A stretch of DNA of 64,000 nt from Gammaproteobacteria bacterium (lineage in GTDB: Bacteria > Pseudomonadota > Gammaproteobacteria > Acidiferrobacterales > Sulfurifustaceae): contig JACQFZ010000051.1 of assembly GCA_016199745.1 (NCBI GenBank), positions 1-64,000 of the forward strand. Direction: 5' to 3'. The notes beneath the pieces are model-generated. The model saw nothing but the letters and a program-made list of their open reading frames with translations, made no database searches and had not been told where the DNA came from. Positions 43,245-51,938 of the stretch are shown here, in pieces. Position 1 is the stretch's first letter. Each line of letters opens with the position of its first letter. A program made the translations under genes and the position numbers.

Positions 43245-44338
43245 CAAACATTCGTCCATCAGCGTCGGCAGCGGATGCACAGCTCGTCGGCCATCGGCCA
43301 CCGGAAGCGGATCGACCGATAAATCTGTCGCCGAATGCCCGTGCCTGGCGGCGTTTCAAGGCCAATCGTCGCGGTTATCTCAGCCTGTGGATCTTTGGTG
43401 TGTTATTCGTATTGAGCTTGTTCGCCAATGTATTGAGCAACGATCGGCCGCTGATCGTTCACTACCAAGGCCAGCTTTATTTCCCGATTTTGAAGCACTA
43501 TCCGGAAACAACGTTCGGCGGCGATTTCGAGACCGAGGCTGATTACCACGATCCGTATATACGCGAGCTGCTGACCCGCGGCGGCAACTGGGTGGTGTAC
43601 GCGCCCAATCCACACCGGTTCGATTCCATCAATTATTACGCTGACTTGGCGAACCCGGCACCGCCATCGGCCGATAACTTTCTCGGCACCGACGATCGTG
43701 GTCGTGACGTTTTAGCTCGGCTCATCTACGGCTTTCGCCTGTCGGTGTTATTCGCGTTTGCGCTGACGATCGTCGGTACTATCACTGGTGTCCTGCTCGG
43801 TGCGTTACAGGGTTATTTTGGTGGCCGCTTCGATCTATTGTTCCAGCGCTTCATCGAAATTTGGGGCTCGATGCCCGAGCTCTATCTCTTAATCATCTTC
43901 TCGTCGTTGTTCCAGCCGAGCGTGTTGTTGCTGTTGATCCTATTGTCGTTGTTCGGTTGGATGGGCCTCGCCGATTACGTACGTGCCGAGTTCCTGCGTG
44001 GCCGAAACATGGATTACGTAAAGGCAGCGCGTGCGCTCGGTGTCTCCAATCGCGTCATCATGTGGCGGCACTTGCTGCCGAATGGATTAACGCCGGTGAT
44101 CACGTTTTTACCGTTTCGTATCAGCGGCGCCATCCTGGCGCTGACGAGCCTCGATTTCCTCGGTCTCGGAGTGCCGCCAAGCACCCCGAGCCTAGGCGAA
44201 TTGTTGGCGCAGGGTAAGGCGAACATTGAAGCATGGTGGTTGTCGATTACCACTTTCGGTGTGCTAGTTGGCACGCTCGTGTTATTGATCTTCATCGGCG
44301 AAGCCTTGCGCGAGGCCATGGATATTCGCCGTGGCTAA
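43241..44338 (+). CDS. yejE: Peptide ABC transporter permease YejE
   Basis: 365-residue second permease. A long N-terminal cytoplasmic stretch with WRRFKANRRGYLSLWIFGVL leads into the first helix; the FLGTDDRGRDVLARLIYGF motif is typical of DppC/OppC/YejE, and the EAA loop is MDYVKAARALGVSNRVIMWR. It overlaps yejB by 4 bp and yejF by 8 bp. Confidence 0.95.
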   Translation: MTNIRPSASAADAQLVGHRPPEADRPINLSPNARAWRRFKANRRGYLSLWIFGVLFVLSLFANVLSNDRPLIVHYQGQLYFPILKHYPETTFGGDFETEADYHDPYIRELLTRGGNWVVYAPNPHRFDSINYYADLANPAPPSADNFLGTDDRGRDVLARLIYGFRLSVLFAFALTIVGTITGVLLGALQGYFGGRFDLLFQRFIEIWGSMPELYLLIIFSSLFQPSVLLLLILLSLFGWMGLADYVRAEFLRGRNMDYVKAARALGVSNRVIMWRHLLPNGLTPVITFLPFRISGAILALTSLDFLGLGVPPSTPSLGELLAQGKANIEAWWLSITTFGVLVGTLVLLIFIGEALREAMDIRRG

Positions 44339-45950
44339 GCCTAGCAATAACTTGTTGACCGTCGATGGCTTGAGTGTGCGGCTCGGCCGTGCCGGTGCGC
44401 GCACAGAGGTCGTGCACGATGTCAGCTTCACTGTCGCTGCCGGCGAAAAGTTGGTGGTAGTCGGGGAGTCCGGTTCCGGTAAAACGGTAACGGCGTTGTC
44501 CATTTTGAAGCTGCATGAAACGGCGTTGGTTGATTATCATCGTGGCGCAGTAAATTTCGCCGGCCGCAATTTACTGGCACTGAGCGAAGACGAGCTACGC
44601 CGAGTTCGCGGCCGCGAAGTGGCAATGATCTTCCAGGAGCCGATGACAGCGCTCAATCCGGTCTATCCGATCGGCGAGCAATTAATCGAGCCGCTGATGG
44701 TGCACGAAGGCATGGAGCGGGCGGCGGCGCGGCGACGCATGATCGACCTGCTCGCACGTACCGGTATCTCTGAACCTGAGCGGCGTATGGAGTCGTACCC
44801 GCACATGCTGTCCGGCGGTCAGCGCCAACGCGTCATGATCGCCATGGCCTTAGCCTGCTCACCGAAGTTATTGATCGCCGACGAACCGACCACAGCACTC
44901 GATGTAACGGTCCAGATCCAGATTTTGCAGCTGCTGGAAGAGCTACAGAAAGAGTTCGGTATGGCGTTATTGCTGATTACGCACGATCTTAATCTAGTGC
45001 GACGCTTCGCCGATCGTGTCTGTGTGATGCAACACGGTCGGGTGGTCGAGCAGGGCGGTGTGCAACAGATCTTCACCCAGCCACAGCACGCCTATACACG
45101 CCATTTAATGAACAGCCGGCCGGAGCGGCTGGTGGACGCCGGCGAAGCCCAGGCATTAGCTGCACGGCCGCTACTGGCGGAGCTTGAGCACATTCGCTGT
45201 CACTTCCCCATTAAATCCGGCTTTTTCCGGCGCGAGATAGGACGCATCCGCGCGGTCGATGACGTCAGCGTTGCTGTCCATGAGGGCGAGACCGTTGGCA
45301 TCGTCGGCGAGTCCGGTTCAGGTAAAACGACACTTGGACTTTGTTTGCTGCGCCTTCAAGCCTGCCAAGGTGAGATTCGCTTGGACGGTAAGCGGCTCGA
45401 TTCTTTGTCGCAACGCGAGCTGCGGCCGCTACGGCGAGATTTACAAATCGTGTTCCAGGATCCGTACTCGTCGCTTTCGCCGCGCATGACCGTCGAGGAT
45501 ATCGTCGGCGAAGGGTTGCGCATCCACTTTCCGCAGTTCAATGCCGCCGAGCGCCGCGTCAAGATTATCAAGGTGCTGCAAGAGGTTGGCCTAGATGAGT
45601 CGATGCTATGGCGCTATCCGCACGAGTTTTCCGGCGGTCAGCGCCAGCGTATCGCCATCGCCCGGGTCATCGTGCTCGAACCGAAGTTGGTGTTATTGGA
45701 TGAGCCGACCAGCGCGCTCGATGTTTCTGTTCAAAAACAGGTACTGCAGTTGCTGCGTGAGCTACAACGCCGCCATCGCTTGAGTTATGTCTTCATCTCG
45801 CATGACTTGGGCGTGATCCGCTCGATGGCACACCGGGTCGTCGTCATGCGCAACGGTCAAGTGGTCGAATCGGGCGAAACCGAGGTGTTATTTTCCCAAC
45901 CGCAGGCGGACTACACCCGTACGTTGTTGCAGGCGTCGTTGGTTAACTAA
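44331..45950 (+). CDS. yejF: Peptide ABC transporter, double ATPase YejF
   Basis: 539-residue protein with two nucleotide-binding domains in tandem. First: Walker [13 protein letters not shown], signature [15 protein letters not shown] and Walker [13 protein letters not shown]. Second: Walker [13 protein letters not shown], signature [14 protein letters not shown] and Walker [16 protein letters not shown] start at 44331 overlaps yejE by 8 bp. It completes the importer. Confidence 0.97.
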   Translation: MAKPSNNLLTVDGLSVRLGRAGARTEVVHDVSFTVAAGEKLVVVGESGSGKTVTALSILKLHETALVDYHRGAVNFAGRNLLALSEDELRRVRGREVAMIFQEPMTALNPVYPIGEQLIEPLMVHEGMERAAARRRMIDLLARTGISEPERRMESYPHMLSGGQRQRVMIAMALACSPKLLIADEPTTALDVTVQIQILQLLEELQKEFGMALLLITHDLNLVRRFADRVCVMQHGRVVEQGGVQQIFTQPQHAYTRHLMNSRPERLVDAGEAQALAARPLLAELEHIRCHFPIKSGFFRREIGRIRAVDDVSVAVHEGETVGIVGESGSGKTTLGLCLLRLQACQGEIRLDGKRLDSLSQRELRPLRRDLQIVFQDPYSSLSPRMTVEDIVGEGLRIHFPQFNAAERRVKIIKVLQEVGLDESMLWRYPHEFSGGQRQRIAIARVIVLEPKLVLLDEPTSALDVSVQKQVLQLLRELQRRHRLSYVFISHDLGVIRSMAHRVVVMRNGQVVESGETEVLFSQPQADYTRTLLQASLVN

Positions 45951-45986
45951 AGGAATGAACAGAGGGGGGTAGGGAGCAGGGTAAAA

Positions 45987-46013
45987 CGCTACCCGCGTAT
46001 TGCGCAGGTAGCG
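45987..46013. terminator. Inverted repeat between yejF and mltD
   Basis: CGCTACC and GGTAGCG are 7-bp arms around 13 nt. It lies between two convergent genes (yejF stop at 45950, mltD stop at 46022) and probably serves both. There is no T-tract. Confidence 0.45.
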
Positions 46014-46021
46014 GATGGATA

Positions 46022-47548
46022 CTACGCCGAAGGCGATTCGTGACCGAAGATCTTGAGCCGCTGGCCCATCCGCAGTACTTCGCCCGGCTTGAGCGAATTC
46101 CAGTCCGCCAGCTGGCGCACCATCACGTTATAGCGCCGGGCAATGCTGCTCAGTGTTTCGCCGGGACGCACGCGATGCAGCGTCGGGCGGTTGGTCGATT
46201 TGGCAACCGTGCGTATCGGCTTTGCTGGCGCAGCTGCTGCCGGCGGTAGCACGGCGTTCGCCGATATGGGTAGTAGCAAGCTTTGACCGGTGCGTAACAC
46301 GCCGCTGGTGAGCTTGTTGGCCGCCTTGATGGCTTCGACCGTCATGCGATAACTGCGAGCGATGCTGTGCAGCGTGTCGCCGTGACGAACTTCATGATGT
46401 TGCCATTGCACGCGCTCGCTTTGCGGCAGATTGCTTAAGCCAGCGACCAGCGCGTCGCGCTTATCGACCGGCACCAGCACCTGGTGCGGGCCGTTAGGGT
46501 CGGTGGCCCAGCGGGTGTAGCCAGGATTGATGTGATACAGGTCGGTCGGCTCCATGCCGGTCAAGCGGGCAACGACGCCGAGGTCAACCTGTGAAGTTGT
46601 GTCGACGCTGGCGAAGTAGGGCTCGTTTGGAATCTCGGGCAAGGCAACGCCATAGGCCCTGGGATTGGTGACGATGTTCACCATCGCCATCAGTTTCGGT
46701 ACGTACTGCCGAGTTTCTTGCTTCAGCTGACGTAGGCTGACGTAATTGGTGCCCAGGCCCTTGCGACGATTTTGCTCGATGGCACGCCCAACCCGGCCTT
46801 CGCCGGCGTTATAGGCAGCGAGCGCGAGCTGCCAGTCGCCGTCGAAATCATCGCGCAGCTTTTCCAGGTAATCGAGCGCCGCACGGGTAGAGGCGATGAC
46901 GTCACGACGGCCGTCGTACCACCAGTTGTTTTTCAAACCGTATAGGCGACCGGTAGACGGGATGAATTGCCATAGGCCGCTCGCGCGCGCACGCGAGTAA
47001 GCGTAAGGCTTGTATGCACTTTCGATGGCCGGCAACAGTGCGATTTCCATCGGTAGGCCGCGCTTCTCGACCTCTTCGACGATGTAATAGAGATAGAGCT
47101 TCGAACGCTCGAACATCGCCTCGCGGAACTCGGCGTTTTCGACGAACCAGCGTTCATGCGGGCCAGTAAGATCCGCATCCATCTTCGGCATTTTGAGGCC
47201 GGCACGGATGCGCGCCCAGACGCTATTTTCCGGAATATCGGCGAAACGGTTGTCATCGGCCGAGACTTCCGCCGGCTCCGTCGCCGCCGGCACGGTCGCG
47301 CCGATTACATTTAACTCCCGCGATTCCCGATTCGAAACGCTAGAAACGATCGGCGATTCGACGGTGTTGTTAGTCGCAGGGACCGCCGGCGCTTTTACCT
47401 GAGAAAGTTTGGCCGCTTCCGCTTCGCGAATCGACTGAGTGGTAACGGTTGGTTCCGAAAGCGTACCGCACCCGCAGAGTATGGCGGGGATGGTGAGCTG
47501 AATGAGGAACTGGATGAGGTGACGCTTGTTACTTATCGGATTGCCCAT
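46022..47548 (-). CDS. mltD: Membrane-bound lytic transglycosylase D
   Basis: 508-residue lipoprotein that cuts peptidoglycan glycan strands with 1,6-anhydro ends. Lipobox LCGC with lipidated Cys27. The SLT domain has the catalytic Glu in LPAIESAYKPYAYSRARASG then LWQFIPSTGR. Two LysM repeats follow (about 385-428 and 457-500), starting HEVRHGDTLHSIARSYRM and LHRVRPGETLSSIARRYNV. Next to gloB, as in other gammaproteobacteria. Confidence 0.95.
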   Translation of the reverse strand: MGNPISNKRHLIQFLIQLTIPAILCGCGTLSEPTVTTQSIREAEAAKLSQVKAPAVPATNNTVESPIVSSVSNRESRELNVIGATVPAATEPAEVSADDNRFADIPENSVWARIRAGLKMPKMDADLTGPHERWFVENAEFREAMFERSKLYLYYIVEEVEKRGLPMEIALLPAIESAYKPYAYSRARASGLWQFIPSTGRLYGLKNNWWYDGRRDVIASTRAALDYLEKLRDDFDGDWQLALAAYNAGEGRVGRAIEQNRRKGLGTNYVSLRQLKQETRQYVPKLMAMVNIVTNPRAYGVALPEIPNEPYFASVDTTSQVDLGVVARLTGMEPTDLYHINPGYTRWATDPNGPHQVLVPVDKRDALVAGLSNLPQSERVQWQHHEVRHGDTLHSIARSYRMTVEAIKAANKLTSGVLRTGQSLLLPISANAVLPPAAAAPAKPIRTVAKSTNRPTLHRVRPGETLSSIARRYNVMVRQLADWNSLKPGEVLRMGQRLKIFGHESPSA

Positions 47549-47612
47549 GCTGTTGAATACTAGGCAGAAGCGGCAGAGGCGTCAATTATAAACCCCGGGT
47601 TTTAGCCTCGGA

Positions 47613-48389
47613 CTATCCGCGGAAGTGGTCCTTCCATCGGCGTAGAGCCGCGAAAACCGCGACATCGTCATTTAATCGTTCGTTCGCGTGTTTTTCGGCC
47701 GTTTCGCGCACTGTCGGCACTGTCGTACGCAGGAACGGATTCACCTGTCGTTCGCGACCGATGGTCGACGGCAGGGTGGGTTGGCCCTGTTCTTGCCGTT
47801 GTTCCGCCTGACGGTAATACGTCGTCGTCTCGGTATTGTTCGGTTCGACGGTCATCGCAAAGCGAAGGTTGGCGAGGGTGTATTCATGACCGCAATAAAC
47901 GGCGGTAGTGTCGGGCAATGCCGCGAGGCAACTGAGCGAACGATACATTTGTTCGGCAGTGCCTTCGAACAATCGACCACAACCGGCGGAGAACAATGTG
48001 TCACCGCAGAACAGCTTGTCGTCGCCGACGTAGGCTATGTGACCGCGGGTGTGGCCCGGGATATCGATGACGTTTAATGTCAGCGAAAGTGCCGGTAGCG
48101 TTACGCGATCGCCCTCGCGCAGCGGATGTGTTATCGCGTCGATCGGTTCGGTTGCCGGGCCGTACACGGGTAGAGAATATTTATCCGCCAATGCCTGCGC
48201 GCCACCAACATGATCATCGTGGTGGTGTGTACACAACACCGCTACCGGAATCAGTTGCTCGTGTTGCAAGTAATTTAATACTGGCGCGGCATCACCCGGA
48301 TCGACGATCGCAACTGCCGGTCGTGTGTCGGCGCGGATCAGCCAGATGTAGTTGTCCTGAAAGGCCCGGACGTGTAAAACAGTTGTCAT
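47613..48389 (-). CDS. gloB: Hydroxyacylglutathione hydrolase (glyoxalase II)
   Basis: Hydrolyses S-lactoylglutathione to lactate and glutathione, the second step of methylglyoxal detoxification. 258 residues. The binuclear metal motif THHHDDHVGG and later HTRGHIAYV and YCGHEYTLANLRFA are complete. I chose ATG 48389 (MTTVLHVRAFQDNYIWLI); the frame extends 18 codons further, but those overlap the divergent methyltransferase region. Confidence 0.97.
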   Translation of the reverse strand: MTTVLHVRAFQDNYIWLIRADTRPAVAIVDPGDAAPVLNYLQHEQLIPVAVLCTHHHDDHVGGAQALADKYSLPVYGPATEPIDAITHPLREGDRVTLPALSLTLNVIDIPGHTRGHIAYVGDDKLFCGDTLFSAGCGRLFEGTAEQMYRSLSCLAALPDTTAVYCGHEYTLANLRFAMTVEPNNTETTTYYRQAEQRQEQGQPTLPSTIGRERQVNPFLRTTVPTVRETAEKHANERLNDDVAVFAALRRWKDHFRG

Positions 48390-48450
48390 GGCGTTCAGTT
48401 TGAAAGGCTCTGACGAAACCGTCAACGAGCATCCTACATGCATTGCGGAT

Positions 48451-49251
48451 ATGCGCGCACAACTTCTGTGCTGGTTCGATAGCCCGCTCGGGCGATCGTT
48501 ACAGGCCGTCGAGGCGCATCGTCTTCGGACGATATTACCGTCGCTCTATGGCACCATTGCCTTGCAGCTCGGCCGCATCGGTAAGCTCGATCTGCTCGAT
48601 GCGTCGGTCGCACCGACGCGCATCATGCTCGATCAAGACGGTCCGCAGCAGTATAAAAATTGTCCGGTCGAACAGATGTTAACCGGATCGCGTACGAGCC
48701 TGGTGTTGGGCGAGACCGACGCGCTGCCGCTCGACGAGCGCAGTATCGACTTGGCGTTGCTGCCGCATACGCTTGATTTTTGCGACGATCCGCATCCGGT
48801 GTTGCGCGAAGTCAGCCGCGTATTACGTCCGGAAGGGCATGTCGTTATTCTCGGTTTCAATAACATGAGTTTGTGGGGCGTGCGCCGATTGTTGGCGCGC
48901 CGACCCAAGTCGGCGCCGTGGTGCGGTCATTTCTTTTCGCTGGCGCGCGTCAAAGATTGGTTGGGATTACTCGATTTCGAATGTACGCACGGCAGTATGC
49001 TGTACTACCGTCCGCCGTTAAGACGCGAAAGTGCGCGCGATCGGCTGTACTTCCTAGAGAAAGCTGGCGATCGCTGGTGGCCGATGATGGCGGCGGTGTA
49101 TATGGTCGTTGCCAAGAAGCGCGCATTCGGTATGACGCCGTTGCCGGTATCATGGAAAAAGCGTAAAGCCTTGGGTCTGGTCGGTGTTGAGCCGGCGGTG
49201 CGCGGCGCATTGACCGGTAGCTATCAGCGGAAAACCCGACGGCATGGCTAA
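48451..49251 (+). CDS. YafS-like class I SAM methyltransferase
   Basis: 266 residues from ATG 48451. The segments [20 protein letters not shown] and [20 protein letters not shown] fit the second half of a Methyltransf_11 domain, but the usual glycine-rich SAM loop is degenerate in the first half, so catalytic ability is uncertain. It matches E. coli YafS in position (between gloB and rnhA) and in local motifs. A frame start at 48388 would overlap the gloB start codon, so I prefer the shorter form. The stop overlaps rnhA by 8 bp. Confidence 0.82.
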   Translation: MRAQLLCWFDSPLGRSLQAVEAHRLRTILPSLYGTIALQLGRIGKLDLLDASVAPTRIMLDQDGPQQYKNCPVEQMLTGSRTSLVLGETDALPLDERSIDLALLPHTLDFCDDPHPVLREVSRVLRPEGHVVILGFNNMSLWGVRRLLARRPKSAPWCGHFFSLARVKDWLGLLDFECTHGSMLYYRPPLRRESARDRLYFLEKAGDRWWPMMAAVYMVVAKKRAFGMTPLPVSWKKRKALGLVGVEPAVRGALTGSYQRKTRRHG

Positions 49252-49681
49252 AGTGGTGATCTACACCGACGGGGCCTGTCGCGGTAATCCAGGTCCCGGG
49301 GGTTGGGGCGCGATTCTTCGTTTCGGCGATACCGAAAAAGAGTTGTACGGCAGCGAACGTCTGACGACCAACAATCGCATGGAGCTGATGGCGGCGATTC
49401 AAGCGCTGGAGGCATTGAAGCGTCCGTGCGAAGTAACGCTGACGACCGACTCGCAATATGTCCGCCGTGGTATCACCGAATGGTTGCCGCAGTGGAAGCG
49501 GCGCGGCTGGAAGACGGCCGCTAAGCAGCCGGTCAAGAATCAAGATTTATGGGAGCGGTTGGAGCGAGCGATCGCGAGTCATCGCGTCGAGTGGGAATGG
49601 ATCAAGGGTCATAGCGGTCATATCGAAAACGAACGTGCCGACCAACTCGCCAACCGCGGCATCGACGAGTTACTGAGTTAA
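49244..49681 (+). CDS. rnhA: Ribonuclease HI
   Basis: Cuts RNA in RNA-DNA hybrids. 145 residues. The carboxylate tetrad is visible: [17 protein letters not shown] (Asp), [12 protein letters not shown] (Glu), [15 protein letters not shown] (Asp) and [12 protein letters not shown] (Asp). It overlaps the methyltransferase by 8 bp and lies 33 bp before dnaQ. In E. coli rnhA and dnaQ are divergent; here they run the same way. Confidence 0.97.
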   Translation: MAKVVIYTDGACRGNPGPGGWGAILRFGDTEKELYGSERLTTNNRMELMAAIQALEALKRPCEVTLTTDSQYVRRGITEWLPQWKRRGWKTAAKQPVKNQDLWERLERAIASHRVEWEWIKGHSGHIENERADQLANRGIDELLS

Positions 49682-49714
49682 ATCCTTCAGACCAACCCAG
49701 CGAGTCATTCACGC

Positions 49715-50464
49715 ATGCGTCAAGTCGTGCTCGATACAGAAACCACCGGCCTCGATCCCGCGCAAGGTCATCGCATCATTGAAATCGGTTGCGTCGAGGT
49801 GGTCAACCGTCGCCTCACCGGCAATACATTTCACCATTACATCAATCCCAACCGCGAAATCGACGCCGGCGCGATCGAGGTGCACGGTATCACCAACGAG
49901 TTTTTGGCCGACAAGCCGCGATTCGCCGATATTGCCGAGGCGTTTCTCGACTTCGTTAACGGCGCCGAGATCATCATCCACAACGCTCCGTTCGACGTCG
50001 GCTTTATTAACCACGAGTTGTTGCGTCTGGCGGAAGAGGGCAGCGCTGGCATTGCCAACGTCGGCGCCCCGTTGAAAATCGAGACGCTGGCGACAATCAC
50101 CGATTCGCTGACGCTCGCGCGCAGCTTGCACCCGGGGCAGAAGAACGATTTGGATACGCTATGTCGACGCTATAGCGTCGACAATACCCAGCGCACGTTC
50201 CACGGCGCGTTGCTCGACGCCGAGATATTAGCGGATGTTTTTCTGACGATGACCGGCGGCCAAGCCGGTCTGTTCGAAGACAACCGCGGCCCGGCGGCAG
50301 CGGTTGCAGTGTTGGTCGAGCATGAGATCCGGCGCATTACCGCGCAGCAACCGTTGTTGGTGGTTGCCGCCAGCAGCGACGAATTGGCGGCACATCAAGC
50401 GTGGCTGGAAGAGATCGACAAGAAATCCGGCGGCAAGTGCGTCTGGAAGACGTTGAGTATTTAG
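49715..50464 (+). CDS. dnaQ: DNA polymerase III, epsilon (proofreading) subunit
   Basis: 249-residue 3'-5' exonuclease of the replicative polymerase. DnaQ-type motifs: ExoI LDTETTGLDP, ExoII HNAPFDVGFINHEL and ExoIII-epsilon FHGALLDAEILADVF. The C-terminal region includes a segment that can bind the alpha subunit. It ends at a bidirectional hairpin. Confidence 0.96.
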   Translation: MRQVVLDTETTGLDPAQGHRIIEIGCVEVVNRRLTGNTFHHYINPNREIDAGAIEVHGITNEFLADKPRFADIAEAFLDFVNGAEIIIHNAPFDVGFINHELLRLAEEGSAGIANVGAPLKIETLATITDSLTLARSLHPGQKNDLDTLCRRYSVDNTQRTFHGALLDAEILADVFLTMTGGQAGLFEDNRGPAAAVAVLVEHEIRRITAQQPLLVVAASSDELAAHQAWLEEIDKKSGGKCVWKTLSI

Positions 50465-50476
50465 CGACTCCGAAAA

Positions 50477-50506
50477 AATTCTCTCCCTCGCACGAGGGAG
50501 AGAATT
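50477..50506. terminator. Bidirectional terminator after dnaQ
   Basis: AATTCTCTCCCTC-GCAC-GAGGGAGAGAATT is a perfect 13-bp stem, with A-rich DNA on the left and T-rich on the right. It separates convergent dnaQ and the hydrolase gene. Its core CTCCCTC/GAGGGAG is shared with other intergenic hairpins in the window. Confidence 0.85.
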
Positions 50507-50518
50507 ATTGTCGATAGT

Positions 50519-51367
50519 TTAATTCCGCACCATCTTGTGACCTTTGAACGTGACACTGGAACCGGGCTGCATGATCCGGTAAGCGACGCCGATTCGTTCC
50601 AGCTCCTCGGCAAAAATTCTCGGGTCCTGCGTTAACACCGGAAACGTGCCGTAGTGATGCGGAATGACGATCTTGGCCTGCACCGCTTTAGCGGCACGCG
50701 CCGCCATTATCGGTTCCATGCCGAAGTGACCGCCGATGTTGATCAGCGCCACGTCCGGGTCGTATTGCTCACCGATGAGCGACATGTCTTTAAAGAAGGC
50801 GGTATCGCCGCTGTGATAGATCGTCGGGCCGTCTTTGATACGCACGACGATACCGGCGGCGCTGCCGCCGTATACCACATCCGGATCCTTCTCGCCGGCG
50901 AACGGGTCGGTCAGACCGCTCGAATGTATCGCCGGCGTCAACGCCACCATGACTTCGCCGTCAGCGATGGTGATTTCGCCGCCGATGTTCAGCAACGTAT
51001 CGACTCCCATCTGATCTTTTGGATAGCCGTGCAGCTTGGCTAAATTGGTGGCGAGCTCGGGATTGGTGATTAACCGCGCTTTGGTTTTTTTAGCGATCGC
51101 GACGGCGTCGCCGACGTGATCGAAGTGCCCGTGTGTGATGAGGATGTAGTCGACCTTGGTGATCGCCGCCAACGGATCTTTGCCGCTTTTGGCGTTTGGA
51201 TTGACCGGGTTCTTGATCCACGGATCGATCATCAGCACTTTGCCTTTCGGTGTGACGATTTCGAACGCTGAATGACCGTGCCAGGTAAGCGTGGTGTCGG
51301 CCGTCCAAGCGGCGCCGCTCCACATGGCGAGCAATAACCCAATGCCCAGTAACGTACGTCGTATCAT
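50519..51367 (-). CDS. Exported metallo-beta-lactamase-fold hydrolase (UPF0173-like)
   Basis: 282 residues with a signal peptide (LLGIGLLLAMWSGAAWTA). Metal motif THGHFDHVGD, then HSSGL, IYHSGDTAFF and IPHHYGTFP, as in the UPF0173 metal-dependent hydrolases. The substrate is unknown; UPF0173 members are usually cytoplasmic, so the signal peptide is a little unusual. ATG 51367 was chosen because it begins the signal peptide; 17 codons upstream are leader. Confidence 0.87.
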   Translation of the reverse strand: MIRRTLLGIGLLLAMWSGAAWTADTTLTWHGHSAFEIVTPKGKVLMIDPWIKNPVNPNAKSGKDPLAAITKVDYILITHGHFDHVGDAVAIAKKTKARLITNPELATNLAKLHGYPKDQMGVDTLLNIGGEITIADGEVMVALTPAIHSSGLTDPFAGEKDPDVVYGGSAAGIVVRIKDGPTIYHSGDTAFFKDMSLIGEQYDPDVALINIGGHFGMEPIMAARAAKAVQAKIVIPHHYGTFPVLTQDPRIFAEELERIGVAYRIMQPGSSVTFKGHKMVRN

Positions 51368-51475
51368 AGCTATTAAATCCCCATCGTCATTGAATGCCGG
51401 GATAATGTAACACAGCACCTAGAACACTCGGCTGACAAACCCGAGGCGCTACGCTACCCATGCGACGCATGCGTA

Positions 51476-51787
51476 ATGGTGCTGCGTTATGGCCCGGGTG
51501 CCGAGGGCATGGCCTGGTTCGTCGTGTTCGCGTTGCAACCGATCTCTGGCGTTTATTACCCGATCGAGATTTTGCCGGCCTGGCTGCAGAAGCTCACCTT
51601 GTTGTTGCCGTCGACCTACGTTTTCGAAGGCATGCGTGCGGTATTGTTCGATCACATGTTCCGTACCGATCTGTTAGTGCGCGCGGTCGCTCTCAACGTG
51701 GTTTACCTTGCGATCGGTACCGGCGTATTCCTGCTGTACTTCCACATCGCTCGCGTCCGCGGCCAGCTGCTGCACGTCGGCGAGTAA
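51476..51787 (+). pseudogene. C-terminal remnant of an ABC-2 type permease
   Basis: 103 residues match only the last third of ABC-2 permeases: FALQPISGVYYPIEILPAWL, LPSTYVFEGMRAVLF, and a final membrane helix (YLAIGTGVFLLYFHIA). The first two thirds and any ATPase partner are missing; the sequence directly upstream encodes nothing permease-like. A start codon happens to precede it, but a single fragment of this kind could not transport alone. It probably records a deletion. Confidence 0.75.
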
Positions 51788-51788
51788 T

Positions 51789-51805
51789 TGCACTAACTCA
51801 GCGCA
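51789..51805 (+). promoter_or_regulatory. NtrC-like site upstream of nirB
   Basis: TGCACTAACTCAGCGCA fits the NtrC pattern TGCAC-N7-GTGCA with one mismatch (GCGCA). It lies about 98 bp upstream of the sigma-54 promoter. Confidence 0.5.
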
Positions 51806-51821
51806 TCCCGCATCACGGCTC

Positions 51822-51837
51822 CCTGCAACTGTGCAGG
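51822..51837 (+). promoter_or_regulatory. Second inverted repeat upstream of nirB
   Basis: CCTGCA-ACTG-TGCAGG is a perfect 6-bp dyad with the TGCA cores of an NtrC site. About 50 bp upstream of the sigma-54 promoter. Confidence 0.45.
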
Positions 51838-51886
51838 CGCCGGCTGTTCGTCCAGCGATAGTGGCTGAATTCCTCAGATAGTTCGG

Positions 51887-51902
51887 TGGCACGGCGCTTG
51901 CT
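51887..51902 (+). promoter_or_regulatory. Sigma-54 promoter of nirB-nirD-nasA
   Basis: TGGCACG-GCGC-TTGCT matches the sigma-54 consensus (TGGCACG-N4-TTGCW) at every defined base. The predicted start of transcription is about 51913, 26 bp before the nirB start. With the upstream NtrC-like sites it predicts induction under nitrogen limitation. Confidence 0.85.
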
Positions 51903-51938
51903 CTAGGCGTTTACGCGCTCTGTCAGATGAGGTCAGCG

